Of a stretch of DNA of 47,125 nt, positions 23,301 to 32,615 are shown piece after piece; the stretch's first letter is position 1, and the number at the start of each line of letters is the position of its first letter. The notes under the pieces are model-generated. The model was given only the letters and a program-made list of their open reading frames with translations, was not told where the DNA came from and searched no databases. This DNA comes from Syncephalis plumigaleata (taxonomy: Eukaryota > Zoopagomycota > Zoopagomycetes > Zoopagales > Piptocephalidaceae). The DNA lies in contig JAIXMF010000069.1 of assembly GCA_025201365.1 (NCBI GenBank), positions 1 to 47,125 of the forward strand, in the 5' to 3' direction. Both the position numbers and the translations under genes were made by a program.

Positions 23301-24814
23301 TCAGCGCCCATTGACTCAGCCTTGTCACGAGCACCATAATACTTGTCCTTTGCATAATCGGCTCCTTCATCAGCACGATACTTAGCATCAGTAGCCATTG
23401 ATCCTGCTTTGTCACGAGCATCGTAGTATTTGCCTTTCACATAATTAGTTCCTTCTACCTTATCATGATAATCGTAATATTTACCTTTCAAATACTCGCT
23501 TCCTTCTTCAGCACGATACTTAGCATAATCAGCTCCTTCCTCAGCACGATACTTAGCATCAGTAGCCATTGACTCAGCCTTGTCACGAGCACCATAGTAT
23601 TTGTCCTTCACATAATCAGCTCCCTCTTCAGCACGATACTTAGCATCAGTAGCCATTGATCCTGCTTTGTCACGAGCATCGTAGTATTTGCCTTTCACAT
23701 AATTAGTTCCTTCTTCTATCTTGTCATGAGCAGTATAGTATTTACCTTTCAAATACTCGCTTCCCTCTTCAGCACGATACTTAGCATCGGAAGCTACCGA
23801 CTCAGCCTTGTCGCGTGCATCATCCTTCACACTACCAGATTTATCGTATACACGCTGCGCTGTCTCAGATGCATCGTGTCCTGCTGACTGGAACCAGCTC
23901 TTCGCACCTTCTGTGGCCTCGGCATATTGCTCCTTCACTTTCTCGGTAGCCTTGCTTATCGGTGTGGTCATCGGCTCCATTTTCTCGCTTGCCTTATGCT
24001 TGACACGGCCCGCTTTGTGCATTAGAGCTTCCTGCGCTTGGATCAGGTTCGATTTGATCTCCTCTGTCAAATGGGCGAATTTATCTCCCAAGTGATCGCC
24101 CTCCTCTAGCATTCTGTTGGCCGCATCCTCAACCTGATGTCCATGCTCCACGGCACGTCGACGATTGTCTCGCGCTCGTTCCTCCAGCGCCACCTTGATT
24201 TCGTCGTATAGTCGCGAGATCCAATAGCGACGATCATCGTCATCATGATGCTCGCCTTCCTCCGTCTCCTCAGAAGGCGTGGTGCTCACCCATTCCTTGC
24301 CGCTCCAAACGACCGATGCACCTTTGTCTTTCAGTTGTTCCGATGCATCCCTAGCCGAATGCCAAAAGTCCTCGGCCATGGCCCAGCCACGCTCACGAGC
24401 CTGGTTGTAGGCGGCCTCAGAGGCGGTGCGCGCTTCGTCCAATCGGCCACGGAAGTAGCCCCAAGCCCAGTCGGGATTCTCGTTGTGCGCGGCGTACACC
24501 TCGTTCAAGCTGAGTCGTTGTCGTCCCGTGGCCTGGTCCAGCTTACCGTGATAGTAGCCGGTGGACCAGTCACGATCCATTTCCAGCTGAGTCTTGCCCC
24601 GATGACGAATGGCGTTCGCTCGTTGTTCGGCCTCCTCCAAATCGTAGGTTAGCCGTCCAAGCTCCTCGGCCGATCGTCCATACGCCCGGATCATTTGATC
24701 CTTAGCGGTAGACACCAAATCGGCCAGCCTTTTCTTCTGATCCTCTTGCTGACGTTCACGGCCAGAAGGATCCGTCGGTTCAAAGTAGGACCAAAACGAT
24801 TGCGCTATATCCAT
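20330..24814 (-). CDS. Giant LEA/apolipoprotein-like repeat protein with C-terminal membrane anchors
   Basis: One exon; ATG at 24814, 1494 residues, much longer than its neighbours. Residues ~1-330 are charged and helical with Trp/Tyr-rich segments (DWSTGYYHGKL, DWAWGYFRGRL). Residues ~330-805 are a tandem array of two helical modules: an 18-mer like EEGAEYVKDKYYGARDKA and an 11-mer like DKAESMATDAK. This resembles group-3 LEA proteins, perilipins and apolipoproteins, whose amphipathic helices lie on membranes or protect during drying. Residues ~810-1200 are coiled-coil-like. Four hydrophobic segments follow near the C-terminus (DYFPVSLFYSMCLLGLLLGLW, AIVHIVYTLPIALLILGALEY, LLHLLWASFLAGQCIQAL, TTGVVVLASMLSLYTAL), separated by a basic run (LRRRRRRS). 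Inferred: a membrane-anchored lipid-surface or stress protein. No named family can be assigned. Confidence 0.75.
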   Translation of the reverse strand: MDIAQSFWSYFEPTDPSGRERQQEDQKKRLADLVSTAKDQMIRAYGRSAEELGRLTYDLEEAEQRANAIRHRGKTQLEMDRDWSTGYYHGKLDQATGRQRLSLNEVYAAHNENPDWAWGYFRGRLDEARTASEAAYNQARERGWAMAEDFWHSARDASEQLKDKGASVVWSGKEWVSTTPSEETEEGEHHDDDDRRYWISRLYDEIKVALEERARDNRRRAVEHGHQVEDAANRMLEEGDHLGDKFAHLTEEIKSNLIQAQEALMHKAGRVKHKASEKMEPMTTPISKATEKVKEQYAEATEGAKSWFQSAGHDASETAQRVYDKSGSVKDDARDKAESVASDAKYRAEEGSEYLKGKYYTAHDKIEEGTNYVKGKYYDARDKAGSMATDAKYRAEEGADYVKDKYYGARDKAESMATDAKYRAEEGADYAKYRAEEGSEYLKGKYYDYHDKVEGTNYVKGKYYDARDKAGSMATDAKYRADEGADYAKDKYYGARDKAESMGADAKYRAEEGSEYLKGKCYIAHDKIEGTNYVKGKYYDARDKAGSMATDARDKAESVASDAKYRAEEGSEYAKDKYYTARDKAEEGAEYVKDKYYGVRDKAGSMASDARDKAESMATDAKYRAEEGADYVKDKYYTARDKAGEGAEYVKDKYYDVRDKAESVASDAKYRAEEGSEYLKGKYYAAHDKAEEDANYVKGKYYDARDKAGSMATDAKYRAEEGAEYAKDKYYGARDKAEEGAEYVKDKYYDAKYRAEEGAEYLKDKYYGARDKAEEGAEYVKDKYYDARDKAGSMARDTKQRVKEGAEQMEDTAHGTLHVLMSTIQDQLTRGGHWTQQHVFDPISHVFTSAKDEYDDIRDKVSEATTTTTTTSTTTTKQQPSDSFIHQTRSMAANELSQQLITLIQQSDQTVRATQLNVDTLEEELGTSLRRVMQHLRRSGLNSRQKRNIAEMDRQQLIMYVRAMLSRVEREARDAYTNVQAIRDDTADKVQHYFGGIMQSYRPSTDVDSLVHDRFHELTRRIMQQANQSETWARRRYEMSRKMRQQAEPALTGDLGEFIDSLRSWLDTAHRVAEQQHEQMMTESRILGKILISEFGAYSDASNEAGPSLPQSPAGPYSSPSRQQQGRIPPGMSRHDKDSHRGSPVGSTVKQWMQWFIGADANADEDRSHLMMPRPDTAISRTVPEVYNNESTTSSWPLVRQWQKAREQIENTYQRWMHGTPLYDGKHHHPHGYDPRRAMADEPPALRSHMTASSQEGKLGYHLLPNRAQQAIDYFPVSLFYSMCLLGLLLGLWGRRRHQQKQMREMSPSAVIHKKVVSPSDEPSLLRRRRRRSVTQSTTALSPSSSSSSLSSANNDVTDATDVTGDIGEGKTVSTVTTVEVLEQSNNTSYTPTGARYASANALVNTTDAIVHIVYTLPIALLILGALEYAGYRVWLLHLLWASFLAGQCIQALRNAATHRGRLWADVGEASTTGVVVLASMLSLYTALSGRPLV
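22400..23825 (-). repeat. Coding tandem repeat of 18- and 11-residue helical modules
   Basis: About 1.4 kb inside the giant protein gene. Units of 54 nt and 33 nt alternate irregularly (18+11, 18+18+11, 11+11). DNA copies differ at many silent sites while the Tyr/Lys/Glu/Gly pattern is kept, which suggests selection on the protein. One unit is truncated (GADYAKYRAEEG, near 23525). The opposite strand carries a long open frame (22280-22969) as a by-product. Confidence 0.85.
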
Positions 24815-25360
24815 GTTGCTGTTATCGTGAGATATGATTTCGAAGAAATAGTAGTAGTAGTAGTAGAATAAGAAGTAGAAGTAGAAGAACACGTCAAGCA
24901 GTCGTTTTTTACAAGAGATATTGAAAGATACAATGCGTGCTAGCTCGAAAAGTTCCAGGTAAAGTTGAAGTTAACCGGGGGCATAGTGCTAAGAGAAACC
25001 ATCTGTTTTATTTAAAACGAGTCAGTATCCGTAGAGGTGTCTCAGTTTGTAACGTCATCTATTGTTCATTGATGATTACATATTTTGTATGAAACAGTAT
25101 CAATGCATGATGATCATACCTATTAATATTTCTTCTGACGTAATTTGTACCTCACCTGGAATAAGAGGGTATGGAATACGCCAGTCCAAAAAAAGAAACT
25201 ACAGTCATGTCAGTCGATAGATACGCATACACATCGTCATCATCATCATGATCATCATCATTCAGTGTTGTATTTTATATAGATTAATAATGACATATAT
25301 ACATTAAAGTAATAAAATATCTAGCTTATTATTCAGCTTATACTATTTAAATAAGTTTAT
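24815..25360. other. Intergenic, upstream region of the giant repeat gene
   Basis: Contains a GTA/TAC microsatellite at about 24846-24865 directly upstream of the start, probably 5' UTR, and AT-rich DNA. A splice-like donor (CCAGGTGAGG on the minus strand near 25150-25160) could mark a 5'-UTR intron, but nothing confirms it. Confidence 0.5.
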
Positions 25361-27054
25361 TCATAATTCCGATGATGGTGGATCTAGCGTAGTTTCCGTT
25401 GTAATTGCTGTTGTTGATGTAACAGTATTAGTAGTATCAGTATCAGTAGTAGTAGTAGTATGAGTAGTAGTAGTGGTAGCAGTAGACTCTGCTGGTTGCG
25501 ACATTTCCGCGCGTGCTTGCTGCCAACGAGCCAGTGTTTCCGAGTCAACATAATCCCATCGCCACATGCAACCGTCCTCACCGACAACTAGTACGTTACT
25601 AGCATTGAAGGGTAATGAGCGTCATATTATATACATATACACGTATACCAACTTACTGATCATTCCTGGCAAATTGACTGCATAGTACGGGTCGATTGGA
25701 TCGGCGATGATGCAACTCGCGAATACTGCGACCGGTTGAGCACTTGTATATGATAACCCGACCATCTGGATCACCCACACAGATATACTCGCCGCAACGA
25801 CTATTACGTATAATTCGTGTAAGTAATTAGAACATAGCAATCACTCATTAGCAAGGTAGATATTACCTTAAACCGAATCGACAACGATAATCAATACCAC
25901 CACGCAATTGAATGGTACCCAATATCTATGAATATGTTTATTCAGTGTTAGCTATATTCATGCATGCTACTCGAGTCATGCTTACCTTTTCCTCACTGAT
26001 CGACCATAGAATTAATTTACCATTACGCGACTTTGATATCAACGCGTCATTTACAAGTGCAATATGATCTAAATGATAGCGGTCAGATAACATCATTTCA
26101 CATTCGTGGATGATGTGCTTACCAATTGCTGCGCTATGAGGCTTAAATAGCAACTGAGTATGTGCAGTATCGTTGGCTTCATTCTCCAGTGGCATGGTTA
26201 CCGCGTGTATCTCACCACTTCGCATGCCTACGAGAAAAGTGTCGTCATCCGAGCCGAAACACTATCGTTTACCAATTAGAAACTACTTTATCCTTCTTGC
26301 TTGTTTTCCTTGTTAATGCCACATCAGTAAACTCACCAATGAAGTTGCATTTAACGACCACATACAAAGACATGCACCATCTTTATTTAGTGACCAGCAA
26401 CGAACTGTACCATCAGCATACGCAGCTAGCAGTAACGGTTTCCTACGATGAGCACAGAGATCGACGACACTCGAGTCATCTATTCACATTAACTGTTAGC
26501 TTTACTCTAATGACTGCTTATCATTCATCTTACTGGCTGCCGCATCTAAACGACGAAATTCAGCGGAACGCGCAATGCTCAACAATCGTACAATGCCATC
26601 TCGACCACCTACGGCCAACCAGGCATCTGAAGGATCAGGATGTACGTTTATCCACGTACAACATGTCAATATCTAGTAGTGCATTAGTTAGTGATGACAA
26701 TGAAATAACATACATAATGCCTAATCACTAACTGATGCCTCGCCCGTTTCTTCGTTAATTGGTGTTTCATAATTGGTAACGATATCAAGATGATTGCCAC
26801 AATGTTCGTTATCGTAGATACTAGCCTGTTCATTGAGTCGTTAGCAAGAGATAATGATACTAGTACTATTAGCAATAGTGGTGATGGCTTACCTGGCCTC
26901 CTCCTATTGTTGCCACAAGATTGGAAAAACGCGGATGTATGGCCAGTTGCGTGATGGCTCGACCGTGATTCTCACGCACAAGTCGACGTAGATGAAAGTT
27001 GGCAAACTGCTCATCCTTCGTGTGTTCTATGCAACTCGTCTCTTCGCTTATCAT
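25361..27054 (-). CDS. EED/ESC-like WD40-repeat protein (possible PRC2 subunit)
   Basis: Eight exons on the minus strand: 27054-26893, 26825-26733, 26672-26534, 26479-26337, 26261-25986, 25925-25867, 25800-25657, 25598-25361; 417 residues, close to animal EED (~440). Blocks follow in EED order: HGRAITQLAIHPRFSNLVAT, ASIYDNEHCGN, ILTCCTWINVHP, LAVGGRDGIVRLLSI, LLLAAYADGTVRCWS, the HLDHIALVNDALISKSRNGK block (animal: YVDCVRWLGDLILSK), and CVGDPDGRVIIYKC. The last is VLVVGEDGCMWRWDYVD. A Thr/Ser-rich tail ends the protein. EED binds H3K27me3 and activates the EZH2-type methyltransferase. LRWD1-type and other fungal WD40 proteins look similar, so the PRC2 role is an inference. The last intron uses a CTAG acceptor chosen by phase. 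Confidence 0.7.
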
Positions 27055-27133
27055 GATAGACGACAAAGGAAACTAGTAAGTAGTAAAATATTACACAAGC
27101 ACGCGTAATAGAGTAAATAAATAAAAAACAATA

Positions 27134-27159
27134 CAGTGTTTTTCCATCCAATTTGCGCA
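27134..27159 (+). repeat. Left terminal inverted repeat
   Basis: Starts CAGTGTTTTTCCATCC and ends AATTTGCGCA; preceded by TA. Confidence 0.75.
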
Positions 27160-27658
27160 TTTATCCTTTAACATTTGCAGTTTATTAATAAATAGATTTA
27201 CACAATTGTTAACACCATTATCATCATAGAAATGCCAATTGATATAGCACGATAATAATAACAATTCAGTATTAGTAATGGATCATTTATTGATAGCGAT
27301 AACTATCATCATCAATTCTATAAGGTAGATGATACAAGTGTACTAGTATAGTTGGATATTGCCATGTCATGTACTTACAAGTAGCTATTGATTACCGTGT
27401 ATGGAATCGGGATATGGCTGCATGTCTGAATTTTATTCAGATTATTCGTAGTGTTCGTAAGGACAAGGGTGTTCCAACACAATTTGAACGAAGTACCATT
27501 CCTTCTAAACGTTCAAGACAAGGAGGACAAGACCAAGAGGGAACCAAACAACAAAAAACAATTCATCCGTGATAGTTATCGCTATCTACACCCCAAAATA
27601 CAGGGTAATTGTAAGTGTTATTATAACTATTATTTATTCGTAAAAACAGAAGGCTAAC

Positions 27659-27684
27659 TGCGCAAATTGGATGGAAAAAGCCTG
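27659..27684 (-). repeat. Right terminal inverted repeat
   Basis: Read on the minus strand it starts CAGGCTTTTTCCATCC and ends AATTTGCGCA, 24 of 26 identical to the left arm; followed by TA. Confidence 0.75.
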
Positions 27685-28449
27685 TAATTCAGCTAGATCT
27701 ACTTTACGTTATAATCTATACAAGTGAACATACACATGAACGCATTATTACGTCATATACAGACACAGATACAGATATTACCGCACCATGACTTCGTTGT
27801 CAAGTATGCGACTAACCTCGAATGGTGACATGTAATTAGTTTTAATTAATCGTTTGAGTATAGCATGTTTAACAAAGTATTTGAGCAGCACGCAAATTAT
27901 CGTTATTTGCCATACGTGAAATGAACAATGTGATGAATGAATTCGACCTTGAATCAATGTCGATAAATACTGCACAAAGTAGAAGGATGCGTACATTGTG
28001 GCTGCATCGCACATATTTATACTTTTGAAACTGGTGCATGACAGCAACAAACAACACTACAACGCTTTTATCATCCTTGCTTACCTCCTTATTTCATTGT
28101 ATAAATAGGCAGCGTTTTATACGAAGGGATAGATACTCGGTCTTTGGTCGCTCTATCTCTTTTTCTTAACCTCGCTCCATAGTTCCAATATTAACAATAC
28201 TAATAGTAGTAATAATTGTTATTACTGTCGTTACTAGTTCCGTATATATATATTTATAAATACATTGTTTTACTTGTAAATATCTTTCCGGATATACTTC
28301 TTTTCTCCTTGGTGGACTTTTAAATTTGAAAGTATATATCCTTTTAGTCTCGCTCTCTCTAGCTCGTCACTATATTCCTCTTTCTCTCTTTCTCTCTTTC
28401 TCTCTCTACTACCCTTTCATTCCTGAAACATTTCCTTTTTATCGTCAAT

Positions 28450-29665
28450 ATGTTGCTAGAAGCTGGAGATGGTGAGGTGCACTGCGAACTAGGCCCTAAC
28501 GGCAAGGCTTGCTTGCCTGTAATGCGAGCACGCTATCCGTTGAAACTACTCGCACCACGGGCTCACCAAGCAAAATCAGCATTGATATACGCATTAAGCT
28601 ACGGGTAGGTGCTTGTTTTTTCTCTAGAAGAGCGCGAAAAGATCATACAGCCACTAATATACAACCACATCTAGCGGAGGTCTTGTGTCGGGCGACTGTC
28701 CCTCCATGAAAGTACGTGTGATGCCTGGTGCAGCACTTACTATGCTTACTCAAGGCTCTACCAAAGTGTTTAAACGTCGACAACCCATGATATCACCCAT
28801 GATATCGCCATTGTCACCATCATCACCATCATCATATAACACTAAGAAGCAGGATGCCAGTCCTAATGACCGCATAAAGGATGACTTGACCAAAGTGGCC
28901 TCAGTTACGACTTTTCAGCGTGTAGATGCAAAAGTTGCAGAGCGTGCAGTATTGCTACAGCTACCTGAACCTATAACTTGCTTTGCTGGTGCAGACTTTG
29001 TACAACGACAACGCTACCTGTTAGCCGACGAGTCCTCGTCTGTCGTTATTGCTGACTGGTTCACCAGTGGTAGACATGATGCACACGGTGAATCATGGCA
29101 GTTCCACAAATATGATAGCTCCATTGAATTGTATCGTCATGGTCGTTTGGTACTTGCAGATCGCACTCTATTGGAAATGGATGAAGACGAGAGTAGCAGC
29201 AACAGCAGCAGCAATACGGACGACGACACTAGTAGCAGTAATGGCAGTGATACTTTATCGCCACCATTATCACCGTGTACCAACAACCATGCACATGTGT
29301 CTATTCAATCGGAATCACCTACCAATACTACAACTAGATTGCCTCGTTATGCAAGAACACTCGAACCATATCGCTGTCATGCTACTATTATCGTGTATGG
29401 TGATCGTGTAAAGTCGGTGGTAGAGCAAATACGCGCCGAATACAGCAAAGTATCGATTTCCTCTACGAAGAAAGCATCACATAATACCGTACCAAACATA
29501 CAGGAACATGTGTGGGCAGTATCTGATACTCGCGATAAAGCTGGTATCATCTTACGTGCCGCATCAACTACCACCGAATACATGCGTTTATGGATGCGTG
29601 GCCTACTACGTGATATAGAACCCATATGTGGTGACTTGGTTTACGAGCGTGTTTTTACATCATGA
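28450..29665 (+). CDS. ureD: Urease accessory protein UreD
   Basis: Two exons: 28450-28604 and 28675-29665; 381 residues. The family core is clear: YPLKLLAPRA, YALSYGGGLVSGDC split by the intron, VRVMPGAALTML, TQGSTKVFKRR, and ...PEPITCFAGADFVQRQRYLL. UreD (with UreF and UreG) delivers nickel to apo-urease, so the organism should make an active urease. A 35-residue Ser/Asp-rich insert (about residues 210-250, DEDESSSNSSSNTDDD...) breaks the beta-helical body, probably as a surface loop. A second low-complexity patch (SPLSPSSPSS) lies near residue 90. The pyrimidine-rich leader directly upstream supports this ATG. Confidence 0.9.
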
Positions 29666-29888
29666 TTGTTTTTATAGTCAAGCATGCTATCAACACTAGA
29701 CATGCACACACACACACATATATATATATGCTTTTCATTATTCAGTATCATTTCTATCATTTTCATAGCAATAATAACAACATTGTTCTTTGCATTCCTA
29801 TTAACATGATAAGCAACTGTACTATCTCAATGATATTTGAAATGATGATAATAAGCCTATATTTTCTTGTTCATACTAATATTTTATA

Positions 29889-30492
29889 CTAATCTAATGC
29901 CATCACTGTTCTCTGTGCATTTGTAGATGTTGCTGCTGTCGAACTGGCAGTTACACTCGTTGGACGACGATTTTCCGTTGTTAATCCAACTGCTGCTTCT
30001 GCTTCGGCTTGCGTATACGGTTCATCCTTCAATTCACGTAACCTAACAATGACATGTCACATTAATAACTATGCACTAGCATATAAATAATAGCAAGTAA
30101 TTACCGTTTCTTATGTGCCTTGCTTTTCAAATGAACATCCATGGCACTTGTCGAAATAAAGTATCGACTATTTTATTCATATGATTCATATGTATTAGTT
30201 GTCTATCTCTACTACTACATACCGCACTACACTTACCTGCACTCTACGCAGTAGAACTGGCCTAGACCTGGAAGATCAGCGTCAATTGGCTGAGCTTTGA
30301 GCTTCTCGACGTTTTCCGGTCGTAAATCATCGTGAATCTGGTCTAAATGTAATTCATTTCAAGTCAAGGTCATTACCAATAAACATAGTCAGGCTAAGCA
30401 TAAAGGATATCTTTCGTTCGTCGACGAGTGCGATGCGCCTTTTTAATAGCCTTGTTGTTCTTGTGAACACGCGAACGACGTTGTGGTGGCAT
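29889..30492 (-). CDS. BUD20: Bud20/ZNF593-type zinc-finger ribosome-export factor
   Basis: Four exons on the minus strand: 30492-30411, 30348-30237, 30167-30105, 30042-29889; 136 residues. A basic N-terminus ([20 protein letters not shown]) and [11 protein letters not shown] lead into a U1-type C2H2 finger, CVEC-x12-H-x5-H ([28 protein letters not shown]), then an acidic/Ala tail. Bud20 is a shuttling factor that helps export pre-60S particles. The first intron is not GT-AG: it starts ATATCCTTT and ends AC, and only that choice restores the conserved TKDLDQI motif in frame (see the intron entry). Other introns are ordinary GT-AG. It converges with ureD. Confidence 0.92.
30349..30410 (-). other. 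U12-type AT-AC intron in BUD20
   Basis: A 62-nt intron read on the minus strand. The 5' splice site ATATCCTTT is an exact match to the minor-spliceosome AT-AC consensus. A branch-site-like CCTTGAC (consensus TCCTTRAC) has its branch A about 15 nt from the 3' end, in the normal U12 range. The intron ends TTAC. Joining AAAG to ATTTAGACCAG encodes KDLDQ, the family consensus. No GT donor in the region keeps the frame open. Confidence 0.85.
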
Positions 30493-30834
30493 GTTACTGG
30501 GACGAGATTTAAAGAAGGAAAAAAAAGTAATGAAAAAAAAGAAAATTCCACCACAGAGTTGTGCCTATTAATAATGAACATCTATAATTAACTCATTCAG
30601 CATTCATTATCTACAGTCACACATACATTATCTCTTTATTCATTTACTTGCAATCTAGATGCATTAGATACAAGTTATTAGATTATAAGTAGTATAGTGT
30701 CAAATATAAATTATGATCATTGAATCAACAAGTAGTAAACAATAATGCGTATGCGTATGCGTATGAGATATGTTTATTTCGATACAGTTTAGATGTGCAG
30801 ATATATTTGCTATGTGCGTGTGTTTGCATAACAG
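30493..30834. other. Intergenic, no gene seen
   Basis: Promoter of BUD20 and 3' flank of the checkpoint kinase gene. AT-rich with a (ATGCGT)n patch near 30744-30763. Confidence 0.6.
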
Positions 30835-32584
30835 TTATAATGAACCACTCTCATGATTATCATGAATTCGATGAGACATGGAATGTTTTGTAGTCTCAAC
30901 AGCATCTGTAGGCAATCCTCCTCCATAGTGTCGCTTTGCAAGCATCGTGTACTCTTGTCCTATCTCCTGCGATGGTGGCAAGTCCCCTTCCTGGAGTAGC
31001 ATGAGTTCCGAGTTGAGTCGCTTGAAGGTTGGATCGGTCGTTTTTGTGGCATGACTGTCGGAATGTTGACATTGTACGGTGGACGCTCTCACCGGTTGAC
31101 TCGCCAGATTGTGCTTGGATCGTTTTGGTTGTGGTGGTGCTTGCGATGCAGTATCCGGCTGTTTTCGTTGTGTCTGCGTTAGAATGATATCGCCCATTGG
31201 CGTGGACTGCGTGTCTAATTCATTACTAAATCGTTTTCGCATTTCGTATTCATCGCATTTTATCCATGGATCATCCAGTGCCTGATGGACGGTGTAGCGT
31301 GTTTTTCTATTTAGATCGAGTAGATGCGATATAAATAGTTTGGCTACACATAATTGTTAGCAGGTGATTTAGGTATACAATAAAGCATAGATTGTCTACT
31401 ACTTACCTTCTTCCGATACACCTATCCAGTCTTCTTCTATAAATACTAGATCCTCTGTAAGGATATGTATCAATAGTTCCTCCGGTCCTTCTTTTTCCGC
31501 ACAATAGGGCACGGTAGCTAGTGATGCATCATCGTATTAAACGATTACTTTGTCTAAATAAACATTACGCTTACGCATTAACAACTTACCCGATAGCAAT
31601 ATGTAGAGAATGACGCCTATACTCCACATGTCGACCTCTTTCCCGTAGCCTTCCTCCGTGTAATTCAGTTGAAGTAATCTTTCAGCCGAGGCTTTGTTTA
31701 TCTTTAGCAGTTTCTCGTATACCGCCTTCATGCTAGACTTTCTCAACAACACATCTGGTGCTAAATAATGCTGCGTGCCACACATTGTTTTCTGGTAGAT
31801 GGCATTTTGCGTAAGGAATCGTGCCATACCAAAGTCAGAGAGTAACACGCGTGGATACTCCTCTTCTTGTACGAGTAGTACATTCTCTGGCTAGAAAAGA
31901 ATGGTTAATTTCATCAACAAGTACTAAATTGAGCATGCTTACTTTCAAGTCTGTCGATAGTGTCAACACATAGTCAAGTTAGTATAGCTTATAGATCATA
32001 GGCAACTGAAGAAACTACTTACCACGATGAATGATATTAAGATCATGTAAATGCTAGTAATTTACATATTTCTTGTTAGTGCATTCGCGTTATACAATCA
32101 TACGTTGTCTACCTTAATCCCGTGTAATATCTGGAAGATAATGTATTTTGCCTTTATCTCGGGTAGTTTCGATTGTTTACTGAAATACTCGAATAGATCA
32201 CCTCCTGCCGCGTATTGCATCATAATGTAAATGCAATTCTCTGTCTCGGCCATTTCATAGAACTTTACTATATTCGGATGTCCCTTTGCTATGCGTAGTG
32301 TTTTCATCTCTTCAAAGTAATTGGTACCATGCTTTGTACGCGTACTATTATGCAATGCATTCTTCTTGCAAACTTTCATTGCTACGCGTGTTCTAGTTGA
32401 TTTACACAGACCTAGGTAAACACTAGCAAATGTGCCACTATACGTAATTATCATAATTAAGCATATATGTCTATTAGTTACGATATGTCAATGCAATAAT
32501 TGTGATAATGCTCTTACTATCCCAATCGTTTCGATGATAAGCGATACTTGTAGCCTACTTTCTATAGGTGAAATAGCAAATAAT

Positions 32585-32615
<31 letters not shown>

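Larger units (their letters stand above)
27134..27684. mobile_element. Non-autonomous Tc1/mariner-type element (MITE-like), 551 bp
   Basis: Terminal inverted repeats of 26 bp (left 27134-27159, right 27659-27684) differ at two positions and start with CAG; the left one begins CAGTG as in Tc1/mariner elements. Both ends are flanked by TA (27132-27133 and 27685-27686), the target duplication of that superfamily. Similarity continues weakly for about nine more bases inward. The interior is AT-rich. The only frames (e.g. 27369-27572) show no transposase motif or DDE/D triad, so the copy would need a transposase from elsewhere. Confidence 0.7.
27055..28449. other. Intergenic region carrying a transposon remnant
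   Basis: Divergent spacer between the WD40 gene and ureD. The left half holds the inverted-repeat element described separately. The right part (28260-28449) is the pyrimidine-rich ureD leader (CTCTTT runs just before the ATG). No other gene is seen. Confidence 0.65.

Noticed and set aside
27369-27572. Open frame inside the inverted-repeat element as a transposase
   Set aside because: 67 residues with no helix-turn-helix or DDE/D pattern; too short for a Tc1/mariner transposase.
28334-28345. ATATCCTTTT in the ureD leader as a U12 donor
   Set aside because: Non-coding promoter DNA; no branch site or AC/AG end with an exon to join could be shown.
31455-31470. Second ATATCCTTAC donor-like motif (minus strand)
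   Set aside because: It lies inside exon 13 of the checkpoint kinase and codes for HILTEDL in phase; no intron is needed.
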